Shown here: positions 34,095 through 46,189 of the stretch, piece by piece | Numbering within the stretch: position 1 is the first letter of the stretch | Layout: every line of letters begins with the position of its first letter | Origin: Anaeramoeba flamelloides | Taxonomy: Eukaryota > Metamonada > Anaeramoebidae | Length of the DNA stretch: 64,000 nt | Assembly: GCA_027625915.1 (NCBI GenBank) | Contig: JANTQA010000023.1 | Coordinates: forward strand, 20,770,001-20,834,000 | Direction of reading: 5' to 3' | Made by a program: the position numbers and the translations under genes | Notes under the pieces: generated by a model | The model's database searches: none | Seen by the model: the letters and a program-made list of their open reading frames with translations, nothing else | Told to the model about the DNA's origin: nothing

Positions 34095-34589
34095 TTATTT
34101 GTCAAGTTTTAAAGGCCTTGTTATATTTTGATCGATAGGCTTTAGGTTAAATCCAGCAACAAGGTTAGCTTTCCCTTGAAGTTTAAAAATTTCTTGGCTT
34201 TTCTTTTTAATGCTTGTATTTAAATTCTTAATTTCCGAATCAAATTGCTTTTGATCGGTTTTGATTAATTCCACTGCTTTTTTGCTTTCAACTTTCATAA
34301 AAAAATCTCCTAGGCAGAGCCATATTTTACGGTTGTTCTCCAAAAGTTTTTTTTTTTTTGTTAACTTTGCTAGAGACTCGTGGTTGGATTGGCGTTTTTT
34401 ATCAAAATCAATAATTTGTTGTTTTTCAGTTAAAACCTCTTCTGCTAATTGCTCAATATTACACAAATAATTTTTGACTTTTGGACTGTTTAATTTAGTA
34501 ATTGAAAAGATACATTTTTGTTTGGGGGTTGTGTTTTTAGGATAGTTGAAAAGTTGAATATATTTTTTTTCAAACAGTAAATAATGCAA
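34095..34589 (-). CDS. PDRG1-like prefoldin-family protein
   Basis: PDRG1 (p53 and DNA damage-regulated 1) is a beta-prefoldin-like subunit of the R2TP/prefoldin-like complex, which assists assembly of RNA polymerases and PIKK kinases. The frame matches the family nearly end to end: IEQLAEEVLTEKQQIIDFD followed by KRQSNHESLA, then IWLCLGDFFMKVESKKAVEL, a coiled-coil segment (KTDQKQFDSEIKNLNTSI), and the C-terminal LQGKANLV..GFNLKPI. Human PDRG1 is 133 residues; the matching part here starts near the SPKVKNYL codons. No ATG lies in frame upstream (the open frame begins with a TTG at 34589), so at least one short 5' exon is missing. An AAACAG splice acceptor ending at 34486 would start this exon at 34485. 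It sits head to head with the WDR26-like gene, about 850 bp apart. Confidence 0.85.
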   Translation of the reverse strand: MHYLLFEKKYIQLFNYPKNTTPKQKCIFSITKLNSPKVKNYLCNIEQLAEEVLTEKQQIIDFDKKRQSNHESLAKLTKKKKLLENNRKIWLCLGDFFMKVESKKAVELIKTDQKQFDSEIKNLNTSIKKKSQEIFKLQGKANLVAGFNLKPIDQNITRPLKLDK

Positions 34590-35435
34590 AAAAAAAATAA
34601 CAAAAGAAGAGAGAAATGTTTTGTTTTTGTCTTTTTTGTTTTTTCTTTTTGAAATAAGGAAATGGTCAAGATTCTAAATTCAATTTTGTAATCAATAAGT
34701 GTTACTATTTGCTTTTACTTCAAAGAAGCAATCCAAAGCAAAGATCATGATCCTTTATTTTTTGTTCTTTTTTTTTTATCTTTCCATTATTAAAATACGG
34801 TTATAAAAGAATAACTTTTGAATTAGATCATGTTTTTTAAATCGTGTCTAACAACAAAAATTGGTGTCGAGTTTGAATTTTTGAAAGATTTTAATCAAAA
34901 AGTTTAGATCATAACTAAGGAAGATCGTTTATTCTTTTTTTTTTTTTAATGTGAGGATGATTGTGTAACCAAGTCAAGAAAAGAAAAAAATAAAAAAAGA
35001 AGATTGTATAATAATTATAATGACTCTGTTTGGGAACTGTAATAAAGAAAATAAAGAAAAAAAGAAGGAAACAGTTTATTACTTACTCCATAATTCAAAG
35101 AAAAAATAACAAAAAATGAAATCTTTTGAAAAAATTATGTCATGGATAATACTCGGAAGATGGTTTACCAAATCCTTTGAATATATTATTTAATCATTGA
35201 TCTTTCTCCACAACAATTCCTCAAAATATAATTAATCACTCTTAAATAAAATCATGTCAGAGAAAATGAAGTCCTTTTGACTGAAAGATTAAAAAAGAAT
35301 ATTCTTCAAACACCGTGTTTTAAAAAACAAGAGTGTTTGAAAGAAACTCATTCATTCTTCCAAAAAATCATTTTTTTTTTTTTTTTCATATAAAATAAAT
35401 TATCATAATCTTTATTAATTTAATTTGTACGAGAA
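34590..35435. promoter_or_regulatory. divergent intergenic region, PDRG1-like / WDR26-like
   Basis: This is about 850 bp between head-to-head genes. It should contain both promoters and the missing first exon of the PDRG1-like gene. One candidate on the minus strand near 34745 starts ATGATCTTTGCTTTGG and has a GTAAAA donor about 30 nt on. It is AT-rich, with no recognised motif. Confidence 0.4.
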
Positions 35436-38198
35436 ATGAACAGTAACCCAAATGGGAACACTGAAAACAATCCAAATTCGTTACACTTCCCATTCTTTTC
35501 TGTCAACAACCAAACGTCACCCGTTTCATTACTCAGTGTCTTTCGAGGGCCACTTTCAAGATCAACAATAAGAAATTCCATAAGAAACTCAAGAAGAAAT
35601 CCAAATCGATATTCGAGAGAACCCAATGAAGATCTTGATACGTAAGGAATTTTTATTTGTTTTACTACTTGTTCTTTCTCCTCATGGTACACCAAGTACA
35701 CAAATAAAAATAATAATAATAGAAAATTAAGCAAACAACAACAAAAAAAAAAAAAAAAAAAAAAATTACAACCAAAGAATCACCTTCTTTTCATTTCCAT
35801 CTCTTTGATTCTGTTTTGTTTATTGAAAAAAATAAAACTAAATAATGTGTCACCTTCTCAAAGTCTTATTATAATACCCCAAAGACATTTCCTTTTTTTT
35901 ACCGATTAATATTTTCAATCTTTGTCGCACGTTTTCTTTTTTTAATTTTGGTTAATATTTTTCCTTTTCAAACAATTTACCTTTTCTTTATAATGAAATC
36001 GAATCATAACAAAATCACAAATTAATAGAAATTTGTCTTCAACACAAGAACCAACGTTACGTGAGGAAGAAGGGAGCCAGATGAAATTTCGATCAAAAAA
36101 AAAAAGCAACAAGTTGGATGAAGTAAAAAAAAAAGTCTCAAAAAAGGACTTGACCCGTATTTTGCTTCAAACCTTGAGTGATCTTGGATATGAAGAGAGT
36201 GCCAAAACCTTATCAAAGGAATCAAACATCGAGTGGCCACCGCGAATTTTGGTGTCTCTTGAGCAATCGATCGAAAAGTGCGAATGGGGGGAGGTGCTTA
36301 ATATTTTAAACAAGCTATGTCTCAATAAACAGGATTATGAGAATGTCTATATGCTTGTGTTAATTCAAAAATTTTTCACCTATTTGACTTCAAGCGATTT
36401 AAAAGAAAAGCAAAAGGCAATGCCTTGCTTACAAAATGAATTATCAAAATCAATTATTTCAAAAAGCTTGTTAAATGAATTAAGCTTGTGCTTGCTTTGT
36501 GACGATCCCACAGATTGGCCAAAAATCACAGATTTAAAATTATTAAGCCATTCAGAGTTTCTTAATTTATTACAACCATACTTATCACCAGATGTTTTAA
36601 TTGGCGAAAACCGGTTTTTAAAAATAATATGGTCAGATTTTATAATTCAAAAAAGAAAAATCCTGTTAAAATACAAATTTTTGCAAGGGAAACTTTCGCC
36701 TTCCATTTTTGGTCTTCCGAAATTTAAAATTAAGCCACCGTCAACAGTTATTTCAGAATTGGAAACACACGGGGACTCCGAAATTACTGATCTTAACTTC
36801 CATAATAATGGATCTTTGTTTGCTTCGGCTTCATCAAAGGATAATTCCATTTGCTTATTTCAAATATCTTCAAATCAAAACAAGCCCTTGATCTTAATCA
36901 AAAAATTAAATAACCACAAAGGCGCCAAAAGTTGCAAATTTAATCCTTCATTTTTTTCATACCTGTTGCTTGTTGAATGTGAAGACGGTTTGTATCTTTA
37001 CAAAATATATTATGACCAAAAAAAGCAAAATAAGAAAACAATTAAAAAATCAAAATATGTAAAAAATAATAATAAAAAAAGAAGAATAAATATTAATACA
37101 AACGAAAAAAACAATCAAGAAAATATCCATATGAATATTAACAATGAAAAAAATGAAAAAGAAAATAATGTAATTATTCATAATATCGAAAATAAAAATC
37201 AAAATGAAAAAGAAAACGAAATAGAAATGGTGAAGGAGAAAGGAGAGAAGGGTGATGATGAGAACGAAAGGGGCGAGGAAAAGGAGAAAGAGGAGATGAA
37301 TGAGAAAGAGAAAGAAAAGGAGAAAGAGGATGTGGATGAGAAAGGGAATGTGGATGAAAACGAGAAGGGAAAGGAGAAGGAAGAAGAAAAAAAAAGGCTA
37401 AAGGAACAAACAGAAAGGGAACTGGAAATGGAATTCCATCGTAAGTCTAAGTCTAAAATAGTTATAGAAGACAGAAATCCCAAAAATTATGAAATAAAAG
37501 AAATCGATTTTTTGAAAGGAAAATATTCACATTCTTGCTGGATTTCAACCACACAATTTGTATTTGTAAACTCAATGAATTTATTATCGATATATTCATT
37601 ATCAAAAAAAAATTTTGAATATAACTTGAAAATTACTGGTAAAATTGTTGATATAGTTGTATCTTTTAAAAAAAAAAAATTATTAATCGCGACGGAAAAT
37701 CATGGTATTTTGGTAAAAAGTATTGAAGACTTTACAAATGTACCAAAAAAGAAAAAGGCAGACATCCATTTCCATGCACCCATTTCTGGAATGTCCATTT
37801 CAAATAATGGCGAAATGGTTTTAATTTCTTTAATTTCTTCAGAAATTATTCTATGGAGACTAAAAGGCGAACAATTTTATAAAATTAAGGGCCATGTTAA
37901 TACTGGTTTACACCACATAAGACCCGTCTTTTGTGGGAAAAAAAACGAGTATATTATTTCTGGCAGCGAAAATAATAAAATATATTTTTGGGATCAACCC
38001 AAACTTCATTTTTGTAAAAAGATCATTGATACAAATAATGTAATTGTAAAACATATAGCAGTTAGAAACACACATTCACTCCAATTCCCTTTATTGTATA
38101 TTGCTGCTTTTGATAATAAATTAAAAGTTTTTTCATCGCCTCCAATACGACAACAGAAGAGTAATTCATCTGATATGAAGTTGGATAATTTGATATGA
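35436..38198 (+). CDS. WDR26/Gid7-like LisH-CTLH-WD40 protein
   Basis: WDR26/Gid7 is a scaffold and substrate-handling subunit of the GID/CTLH E3 ubiquitin ligase. Exon 1 (35436-35641) starts at an ATG and ends at a consensus donor (AC/GTAAGG). Exon 2 (36029-38198) follows ATTAATAG, and the join keeps frame, giving 791 residues (human WDR26 is 661). Exon 2 alone has no ATG for its first 17 codons, so exon 1 is needed. The N-terminus is Ser/Asn/Arg-rich. LisH is at about 108-137 (LTRILLQTLSDLGYEESAKT), then CTLH and the CRA-like helices with LLQPYLSPDVLIGENRFL. A divergent WD40 propeller follows. Its final blades match WDR26 well: APISGMSISNNGEMVLI, then HVNTGLHHIRPVFCGKKNEY and ISGSENNKIYFWDQ. 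A Lys/Glu/Asn-rich insert of about 140 residues splits the propeller. Confidence 0.87.
35642..36028 (+). other. intron 1 of the WDR26-like gene
   Basis: This is a 387-nt intron with GTAAGG donor and AATAG acceptor, containing a long A run (about 30 A near 35740). No other content was recognised. Confidence 0.8.
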
Positions 38199-38960
38199 TT
38201 TAATTTTTTTTTTCATTTATATGAAATATTTGAAATAGATCATTATAAAATAAAAGATCAAAACTTATTATAACAAAATATTTGAATAAACAAAACTCTT
38301 TTTATTTTTTAGACTTTTTTACCTTTTCCAAATTTACCCTTTTTTAAGTTGTTTGGGTTTTTCATCTTTTGTTAAATTTTTTCAAGTTTTTTATGAGGCA
38401 AATGGGATAAAAAAATCATTTATAAAAATTTACAAACTAGTTTATGATTAGATCTCTACTTAACTTAACCTTTATTGATTCAATGTTAAACAAACTTGAC
38501 TTAACCGAAATGGATAGAATACAACTTAAATTATTGTATGAAAACTTAAGCAATTTGATACCAACTGAAGTGAATTAAATGTGCTTTCCATACAATATAC
38601 ACAGTTGATACTTGAGACAGGTGGAGACTACCGATTCAGTATTTTCCGGGGTTAATAGCTCGTAAGGTTAGTATCTTATATTGGGATTTTGTGAAAATTA
38701 GTTGTTGTAAACTTATAACAATTAAAAAAAATGTTAAAAATCAACTCTTATGTTTAAAAACCCAGTACTTTATAGATAAAACACATTTATAAAACAATAC
38801 ATTAAAACTTTAACTAGTACATTTTTTTATTGATCTAGAGTGATCCAAATATATGTAACTATTTTATAAAACAAATTTTGGAGGCGATCAAAAAGAATTT
38901 ATACTACAAGGAAATAAACAATAACAGACTCGACATTAGGGACACAAAAAAAAAAAACTT
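38199..38960. other. gene-free DNA 3' of the WDR26-like gene
   Basis: Downstream region of the WDR26-like stop. One patch near 38600-38665 (GGTGGAGACTACCG, CCGGGG) is GC-richer than its surroundings. A CCGGGG mirror near 39530 hints that the neighbouring foldback once reached this far. No gene is seen. Confidence 0.45.
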
Positions 38961-38984
38961 TTGAAAACTAATTTTTTACCGTTT

Positions 38985-39570
38985 TAGATAATTAAATATA
39001 TTTTTCTGAATTGTTGTAGTGAAAAAAATACCATAAATGAAAAAAATCACTTACAAGATTTTTAATTGACAATATTAGGAAAATTAATGTATAATTTCTT
39101 GTATTTAAAATCAAATCCTATTTATAAGAAACAACATTCAAAATTATAAACCAGTCGTTAATTAGAATGATGATTAATGAAATTACATTTGTTCAAAACG
39201 CCATTCTATCAATCAAAAAATAAGAAGATAAAAAAACATCATTGTCCAAACTCTAGTAAAATATCAATAAAAATCGATTGTTTTTTTCAAAAAAAGTTAG
39301 ATCCGCTTAGGCTACCAAATAATTACTTGAGTATTCTATTGATACCTTACTTTAATGATTTTTAGTTAGTTTTATTACTATGTTGATAAAAGAATTTGTA
39401 ATATTAAATCTAGGATTCGATTAAAAATATTTGCAATGTAATAATAATTTTCCTAATATTGTCAATAAAAAATCTTTTTTGGGATTTTTTTCATATTTGC
39501 GTATTTTTTTCATTACTATACTTGTTACCCCGGACAAATAAATTAAGTTCATAATTTATTTGATTTTAAA
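38985..39570. repeat. foldback N (arms about 140 nt)
   Basis: The left arm (about 38985-39125) is mirrored at about 39405-39570. The strongest block is TTGACAATATTAGGAAAATT at 39066-39085, mirrored by AATTTTCCTAATATTGTCAA near 39449, followed by GAAAAAAATAC blocks on both sides. The spacer of about 280 nt holds no coding frame. It looks like a TIR element whose ends I cannot fix. Confidence 0.7.
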
Positions 39571-40439
39571 GTGTTAAATGTTTAGGAATCATTATTAGAA
39601 TAAATTATGGTAATAAAACATTTATTTTGAACATAAAAGTAAACACCAATTTAATTCTTCATATTTTAAAACAAATATGTTATTAAGTTTATGATTTATT
39701 ATTCACTTTTCTGATTTTCTTGATTTTTTTATTCAATTTTACTATGTTTTTAGTTTAAAAAATATCTTTTATTTTCATTTTTAAAGAAATCGTGTCCTAT
39801 GAGTTTTAATCTAGCAGTTTTTATAACCACAATATAAAAATCTAAATAAAAGAAGCGTTATATAACAATTATATCATAATTTTATTGAAAAACTCATCTT
39901 CAATAAAAAAAAAATAAATAACCATTTTTTTTTTTATTATAATTAATATTTCAGGGGATTGTTTTTAATTACACTTATTTGTATTTGGGGTTTTTTAATT
40001 TAAAAGAATTAAAATAAAAGTGATTATTTACTCCATTCCTTTGAATTCTGGGAAAGATAGGCACTCTACCGAACTCTACAGCACTTTTTAGGTGTAATGA
40101 CACTCCCCAGATTCCTAAATTTTTATGTAGAATTTTCGTACAAGACTCTAAAATAAAGTTATTACCCACTAAAGTTAATAATTATGATAAACATCTTTTT
40201 CTAATAATATCATAAATATAAAAAATAATATTATTTTTTAATAGATAAAAATTAATTTTTTTTTAATGTAGGTAAATATATTTTTCGATTATTTATATAG
40301 GCTAGACAATTCCATAGAAAAAAGGTCAGTTTTTTACTTATCCAGAAAATTGATAAAAAAATTTTAAATTATACAATTTTATAAAATTTTTTTGATTTAT
40401 TTTTTTTCAATATCGTTTTTTTTTATTTTTATTTTACTT

Positions 40440-40860
40440 TTTTTTTTTATTTTTTTATACTTTTTTTTTTTTTTTTTTGCAAAAGATAAAGTGGATAAAA
40501 AGGATTTTCCAAAAGAAAAAGAAACATTCAGAAAATTGAGTTTATGTAAAAGTTTTTTTATTGAGAATTGAAATATTAACAAAAAATGAATTTATTTACA
40601 TCCTTTAGTCAAATTCTAATAATAAAAAAACCATTAATGCTCTTTAAAATAATTAAAATTCATTCTTTTTTTTTTTTTTTAGTTTTTGGATTATATTTTT
40701 TTTGACTATTTCTAAAAAAATCAAGTTTTTATATTATTGTAAGGATTTCAAGGTGAATTATTGATTATATAATAATTAATAGTTGTTCTTGAATACAAAA
40801 AAATAATTTTCTTTTTTTCAATTTATTAAATCAGGGGATTAACAATTTGGGAAATAGTTT
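40440..40860 (+). repeat. dispersed repeat K, copy 1
   Basis: This aligns directly with 58690-59100 in the CLP1 intron: TTTTTGCAAAAGA, CAGAAAATTGAG(T/A)(T/C)TATGTAAAA, ATAATAAAAAA, TAGTTGTTCTTGAATAC and TTTCAATTTATTAAATCAGG. About 400 nt is collinear. The sequence is not coding. Confidence 0.7.
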
Positions 40861-40864
40861 TTAT

Positions 40865-42738
40865 TATTTTGTAGATATAAAATGTTCTTTTTTGAGATCT
40901 TTATTATTTTTTTTAATTTATATTTTATTTTATGAAATAACCAAGTTAGCCTCATTTAAACAATTCTTAATTTGATTTTATTTTTTGAAATCAATAATTC
41001 GTATATGGTTCCAATATTAAAAAGAAAAAAATCAACTCTTTATTTTTATTGAAATTTAAGTTAATTCTTGGAAATGGTGTAAATAATTTTTTTATTTTCT
41101 TTTGGAAAGTCTTGATTAAAAAAAAAAAACAATTTTATTTTGTTATTATTTTAAATTATGAATATTTTAATTTAAATCTCAACAAATAAAACTAATCTGG
41201 GTTAACTGGTTAAATAACATAAAATTAATTTATTCTACAAACGTTTTTCAATTAAATTAAGATCTTTTTATCAAATTTTTTTTATTCTTTAAAGTTTTGA
41301 AAAGAGTCTTTTACTTTTCTTCAAAATATTAAAAAAAAATTTTTCAAATTTGAGAAATTTTTTAATCAAATTTTAATCACAGAAATCGATCTTAAAATTT
41401 AAATTCCATTTGGTATCAAACAATTGATTATGAATATCTGGGATGAAAATTATCTAATTCCATTAAATCTTTTTGAAAATTTTATTTTGAAAAATCAACC
41501 TTTGTATGAAAATAATAACCACTATTTCTATGTAACTTTTGTAAATTGATTGGTAAATTTCATTGACCAAAACCATTCTTTTTAAAATAATACTAATATG
41601 TTCCCATAGGTTGAATAAATCATTTTTTTTTTTATCTAAAATAATTATCTTAAAATTGAAAAAGTTCCATTGTATAATATTGTTAATTACAACAAAGATT
41701 AATTGTGTGGTAATAATGGTTGAAATGGAAATAAAAATGGATAAAAACTTTTTATATTGTAAGAAATAAAATAAATTAAAAAATTTTACTTTTTAGTAAA
41801 AAATGGAAAAAAAAATTGATCTCACTAAACTAATTTCCTTTTTTTGAATTTCTGAGTCGATCAGAATTTTTTAAACAATTCCAAAGACAAAATTCAGAAG
41901 TAAAAATTATCTTCAATAAAATCTTTTAATATTATATTCTGTTTCCGTGGAGTATTGATGCCATAATCTTTTTTTATCAATTGTCATTTTTTGATACAAT
42001 GTAAAACGAAAATGAATTTTGTAGGGTTACTACTGTTAATTGTAAAATAAAAAGATCAAAATTTTCATTCAACTTTCCAAAAAAAAATATCCTAAGAATT
42101 ATAAAAATCATCAAAGACCCCAATTCTCGAAAAAGGAAATTAATAATTTAAGCTGATTTTTGAGATTTAAACATTTGAAATGTTTCACCAATGATTTGTA
42201 AAATCTTTTTTTGGAAAGATGAATGAAAAGTTTGTTCAATTTATTTTGAAACAAATAGTAAAATAGAAACAAAATTGAAAAAAAAGGGTGTCCCATCAAT
42301 AAAGATTTAATTAAAGAAATTCTCAGTAAATTGAACTGTGATCTCTAAAATTTAAAAAAAAAAATATCGAAAAACCAAGTTTTGATCAATGAAAAATCAA
42401 ATTTTTTTATGAAAAAACATTTTTTTCTTTTTCTCAACCTTCCCCCTATTATTTATTCACTTGACCATTTTGATGGCTTGCTGATTTATTTTTTTTTTTT
42501 GATCCAAAATAAAAGTATATTGACAAGTTTCAAAGCATTTTGGTAACCAAAAATGAGGATAAAAAAAAAAATGTAAAATATAATAAAAAATATTTATTTG
42601 TCTTTATGTGAACTCCAAAATTCTAAGAAACCTGGTTTCATTTGAGATGTGATTCTCCCGAATATTTTTCGGGTTTAATTTTATTGTTGATTTGGAAGAT
42701 CTGTTGCTTGTTTTTTGATAGCAAAAAATGAAAAAGAT
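40865..42738. other. gene-free AT-rich DNA
   Basis: The region between repeat K and the end of the uS7 gene. Only short Lys/Ile/Phe-rich open frames occur. No repeat partner was recognised. Confidence 0.5.
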
Positions 42739-43830
42739 TTATCGATTACTTCTAGCAACTCTTTCAATTTCATCTTTTTTTTTAACAGCAAAGCTTGTTG
42801 AATTTCCTTTAGCTGCATTGATTAATTCGTCAGCCAAACATTCTGAAATTGATTTGGTATTTCTAAAGGCAGCTTTTCTTGCCTGAGTGTAATTTTAAGC
42901 ATCATGATTTAATTAATGTGTGGTGGTGTGAGGTGTGTTTAAGAAAAATTGATAAAAAAAGAAAAAATAGAGACAAAGCAGGTACATTAGTTGTGTTGGT
43001 GGTTAATAAAAAAATCGTGGGAAATAGTGTGTCTTGAAATTGAATCAGAAAAAGGTAATTCAAAAAAAAAAAAAAAATCAAAAAAAAAAAAACTTTTTAA
43101 AAGCAAAGCAAAAAGATTCAAAAAAAAAAAAAAATAAATAAAAAACAAGAAACCAAAACTGAAGATTGGGAAACTTACGCCAAAACAGAGATAATAGATT
43201 CCAATATTTACTCTTCTCAAAGGAGAGACATCGACAGCTTGTCTTCTTGCACCACCACCTTTTCCAACACGGGTGGTATCTTCTCGTGGGCCAGAATTGG
43301 TAATGGCATCGAGTAAGACTTGGATTGGGTTTTCTTCTGTGATTAAATTGATAATTTCAAAAGTGTGTTTAAGGATTCTGATTGCCATCATTTTTTTACC
43401 AGCGTTTCTTCCGTGCATCATTAAGGAGCAAACAAACCTTTCAACAATTGGACACTTGATCTTTCTGAATGGTTTTACTTGCCATCTTCCAGAAGAGTGA
43501 GTTAAAAATCTTCTTGAGTTTGGTTTCCATGACATTTGATCTTCAAGGGACATATCTGATACCTTTTTTTTATTTTGGTTTGTTTTTTTTTTTATTGGAA
43601 AAGCATAAAAAGGAAAATAAAAAGAAAAAAAAAAAAGAAAAAAGTAAGATCTCAATCTTTTCTTTTTGTTTCTTTCAAAAACAAAAAAGAAATGTTTTTA
43701 AAAATGAGTATATCAGTACTTTAAGTCCTTCATAACTCCATTTTCCAAAAAGTTTGATCTCTGTGGCTGATTCTAATTCAATTTCTGGTTCTTTTTGAGT
43801 TTCAGATTCTTGTTCTTCGTATTGAGTCAT
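42739..43830 (-). CDS. RPS5: 40S ribosomal protein uS7 (RPS5)
   Basis: uS7 binds the 3' major domain of 18S rRNA and shapes the mRNA exit and E-site region of the small subunit. Three exons join in frame to 212 residues (human RPS5 is 204). Exon 1, 43830-43720, starts at ATG, is acidic and ends ...[13 protein letters not shown]. Exon 2, 43562-43179, carries [69 protein letters not shown] and [20 protein letters not shown]. Exon 3, 42882-42739, carries [40 protein letters not shown] and ends RVARSNR. Introns are 157 and 296 nt (donors GTACTG and GTAAGT; acceptors AAAAG and ACTCAG). The first acceptor lacks a pyrimidine tract. Codon use is more GC-rich than in neighbours, as expected for high expression. 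Confidence 0.97.
42883..43178 (-). other. intron 2 of the uS7 gene
   Basis: This is a 296-nt intron with GTAAGT donor and an acceptor in ACACTCAG. Several T-rich runs are present on the coding strand. Ribosomal protein introns often host snoRNAs, but I could not find a convincing C/D or H/ACA box set here. Confidence 0.85.
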
Positions 43831-44895
43831 TTTTTTAATTGAGAGGGAAAACAAAAAAAAATGAAAAACTGATATGGTTCCATGGCATAGAATAAGAGAC
43901 TTCGCAATTAGAATAACTTTTTCTATTTAGTTGGGAACAAATTTTATAAATACTCCAATAAACAGAAAACCTGTAATTTTGCTAAACTTTTCACTTTTAC
44001 AAAAGTTTTAACTTTTAAGGTATTAGCGTCTAGCAAGGAGAAGTCTCAAATTAAAGTAAGTTGTTATTGGAGGTAAATCAGATTAGTTCTACCTGGTTCA
44101 AGTGTCTCTAAAAAATTCCATTAGTCAAATGAGTACTATTTCTGTATATCATAAATTAAAAAACGATCCATTCAATTAGAAAGAATCCAAAAATTTCAGA
44201 AAAAAATCTTCAGTTGACTACAAATTTAAAGGTGAAGATATCAATTTTCAGACTTTAAAGTTTCAAAATATGTTTTTTAAATTTGTGGTGAAATGATGAT
44301 TAGTTGCTAAAAAATTCAATTATTTTCAATAATTAAACAAATCGATCTTTTGAAAAATAATTTCTCAAATCATGCAAATATATTGATGTTACAATTAGCC
44401 AACTAAAAAAATGAAACAAAAAAAATCATTCTCTGGGTTTTTTATTTTGACTATTATTGAATTAATCTTTGAAATTTAAAAATTATAAAAATAATTACTT
44501 TTGGAAGTTCTAAATTTGAATTATTAAATAACAGAATAATATTATTTTCAATTTAATTATCAGATTTTGAAAAGTGAATAAAAAAAAAATACCAAATTGA
44601 AAATTTTTAAAAGTGATCATAAGTAAAAATTGAAATAATTTATTGTGTAATAAAATTTATAATAGATTTTTTAGAGCCATGTGGAGAAACCAGTACTAAT
44701 ATCATTTACACCCAATTGCAACATACTTTAATTATAGAGAAATATTTTTTGGGGTTAATTCTTTAAAAGTGTTTGAAAAGTCTGAAATTGTCACAGTTTT
44801 TTTTAAGTCATTAGATTTTTTATAATATTTAAGACTATAAAAAGATATTTTGTTAATAGAAGAAGATGAAAAGATTTAGTTTTTGGGTGGAATGT
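43831..44895. other. uS7 promoter side and gene-free DNA
   Basis: The first few hundred bases should include the uS7 promoter. No motif was recognised. The rest is AT-rich with no coding frame. Confidence 0.45.
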
Positions 44896-44899
44896 TTAT

Positions 44900-46110
44900 T
44901 ATTCAGACCTCAGGGGAATAGTAAAACTTAAAAAACTCATCAATTAGATTTAATAATCAATTCAAAAAAATTTTACAAAATCATGAAATTGAAAAATAAA
45001 GTTAAAATATGATTACGAGAAAAGAACCATACTTACTTTTTTTCAAATCTATTTTCAGAAATGAATTATTGTTTTTTAAAAAGAATAGATCAATTTTTTC
45101 TCAATTTTCAAAAAGTTCTAAAATCCAACATATTTCTGAATTATTTCAAAAAACTTGATTTTCATCAAAGAAGAATGAAATACTTGTTATTGGGGAAGAA
45201 AGTATACAATAATTTCATTTAAAAATGAATCCACTGTGTTTTAAAATAAAACAATAGAGAAATCTACTTAATTTCAAAAGAATTACAATAATTATTTTAA
45301 ACTTGAAAAAATTCAATTTTATTAATTCATAGAACAGCTTCAAATCAATTTTATCTTTTGAAAAAAAAAAAATAAGAGAAAAATAATCAAACCTTTAATA
45401 TTGAAAAATCTTCAAAAACACTTTTTTTCAAACCTAGAAAATCGAAGTTAACACATATAGCAATACTTTTTAATTTGATTTTTTTTTTAATCAATAATTA
45501 ATAACCCAATCTTATTTGGTTCAGTGGGTTTATAATAACACAAAGATTAAATGCATCAATGTGCCAATAAATTTTAACTATTATTTCCCCAATGATTTTA
45601 ACTATTTTCAAACTAATAGCATTATTGTCAGGTAATAATTCTAAAAAATAATTAGACAAATATCTTATTTCAATAATTACAGTTCCTTATTTATACTCTT
45701 GAATAATTGAAAAAGAATATTATCTAATCATATAAATTTCAAGAAATTTATTAAATAATTAGGAATAAAATAAATGATCAATTTTTTCTGATCTTCAAGG
45801 ATTAAATAATTGATTTATTTTTATTGTATTTTAGAATCATATTAAAGTTTAGAGGTCATTTGTTCAGACAAATTCTCAGAAATTAAAAAAAATGAGTTTT
45901 CATAGAAATAAAAATGTTATTGCAAATCCTCCTTTTACGATCTTTTTTTATCAAAAAATCATAATAAAATGTAAAAGATCTTTTTCATTGATAATAATTG
46001 TAAAAAATGAATTCTTTTAAAAATGTTATCTAATTTCTCGAAAATTGATAAATGGGTTTTTTTATCTGGTTTAATTGGGTCTTTGGTTCAAATAAGTGTT
46101 CTATTACCTT
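44900..46110 (+). repeat. long dispersed repeat M, copy 2 (uninterrupted)
   Basis: This is the intact counterpart of 18560-21090. It reads straight through both points where copy 1 carries inserted elements. Near 45106 it has TTTTCAAAAAGTTCTAAAATCC, split for the quotation as TTTTCAA / AAAGTTC, where copy 1 holds D1. Near 45290 it reads TTCAAAAGAATTACAATAA where copy 1 holds F. Stops occur in all frames. Confidence 0.75.
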
Positions 46111-46189
46111 TGTGAAAAAAAAAAAAAAGAAGTGTTATGAATCCCTTAAAAATGAAATTAATTTTTTTTATTTTACAAAGTAAAACTGA

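Noticed and set aside
42883-43178. snoRNA in the uS7 intron
   Set aside because: No convincing C/D or H/ACA boxes with pairing ends could be identified by eye.
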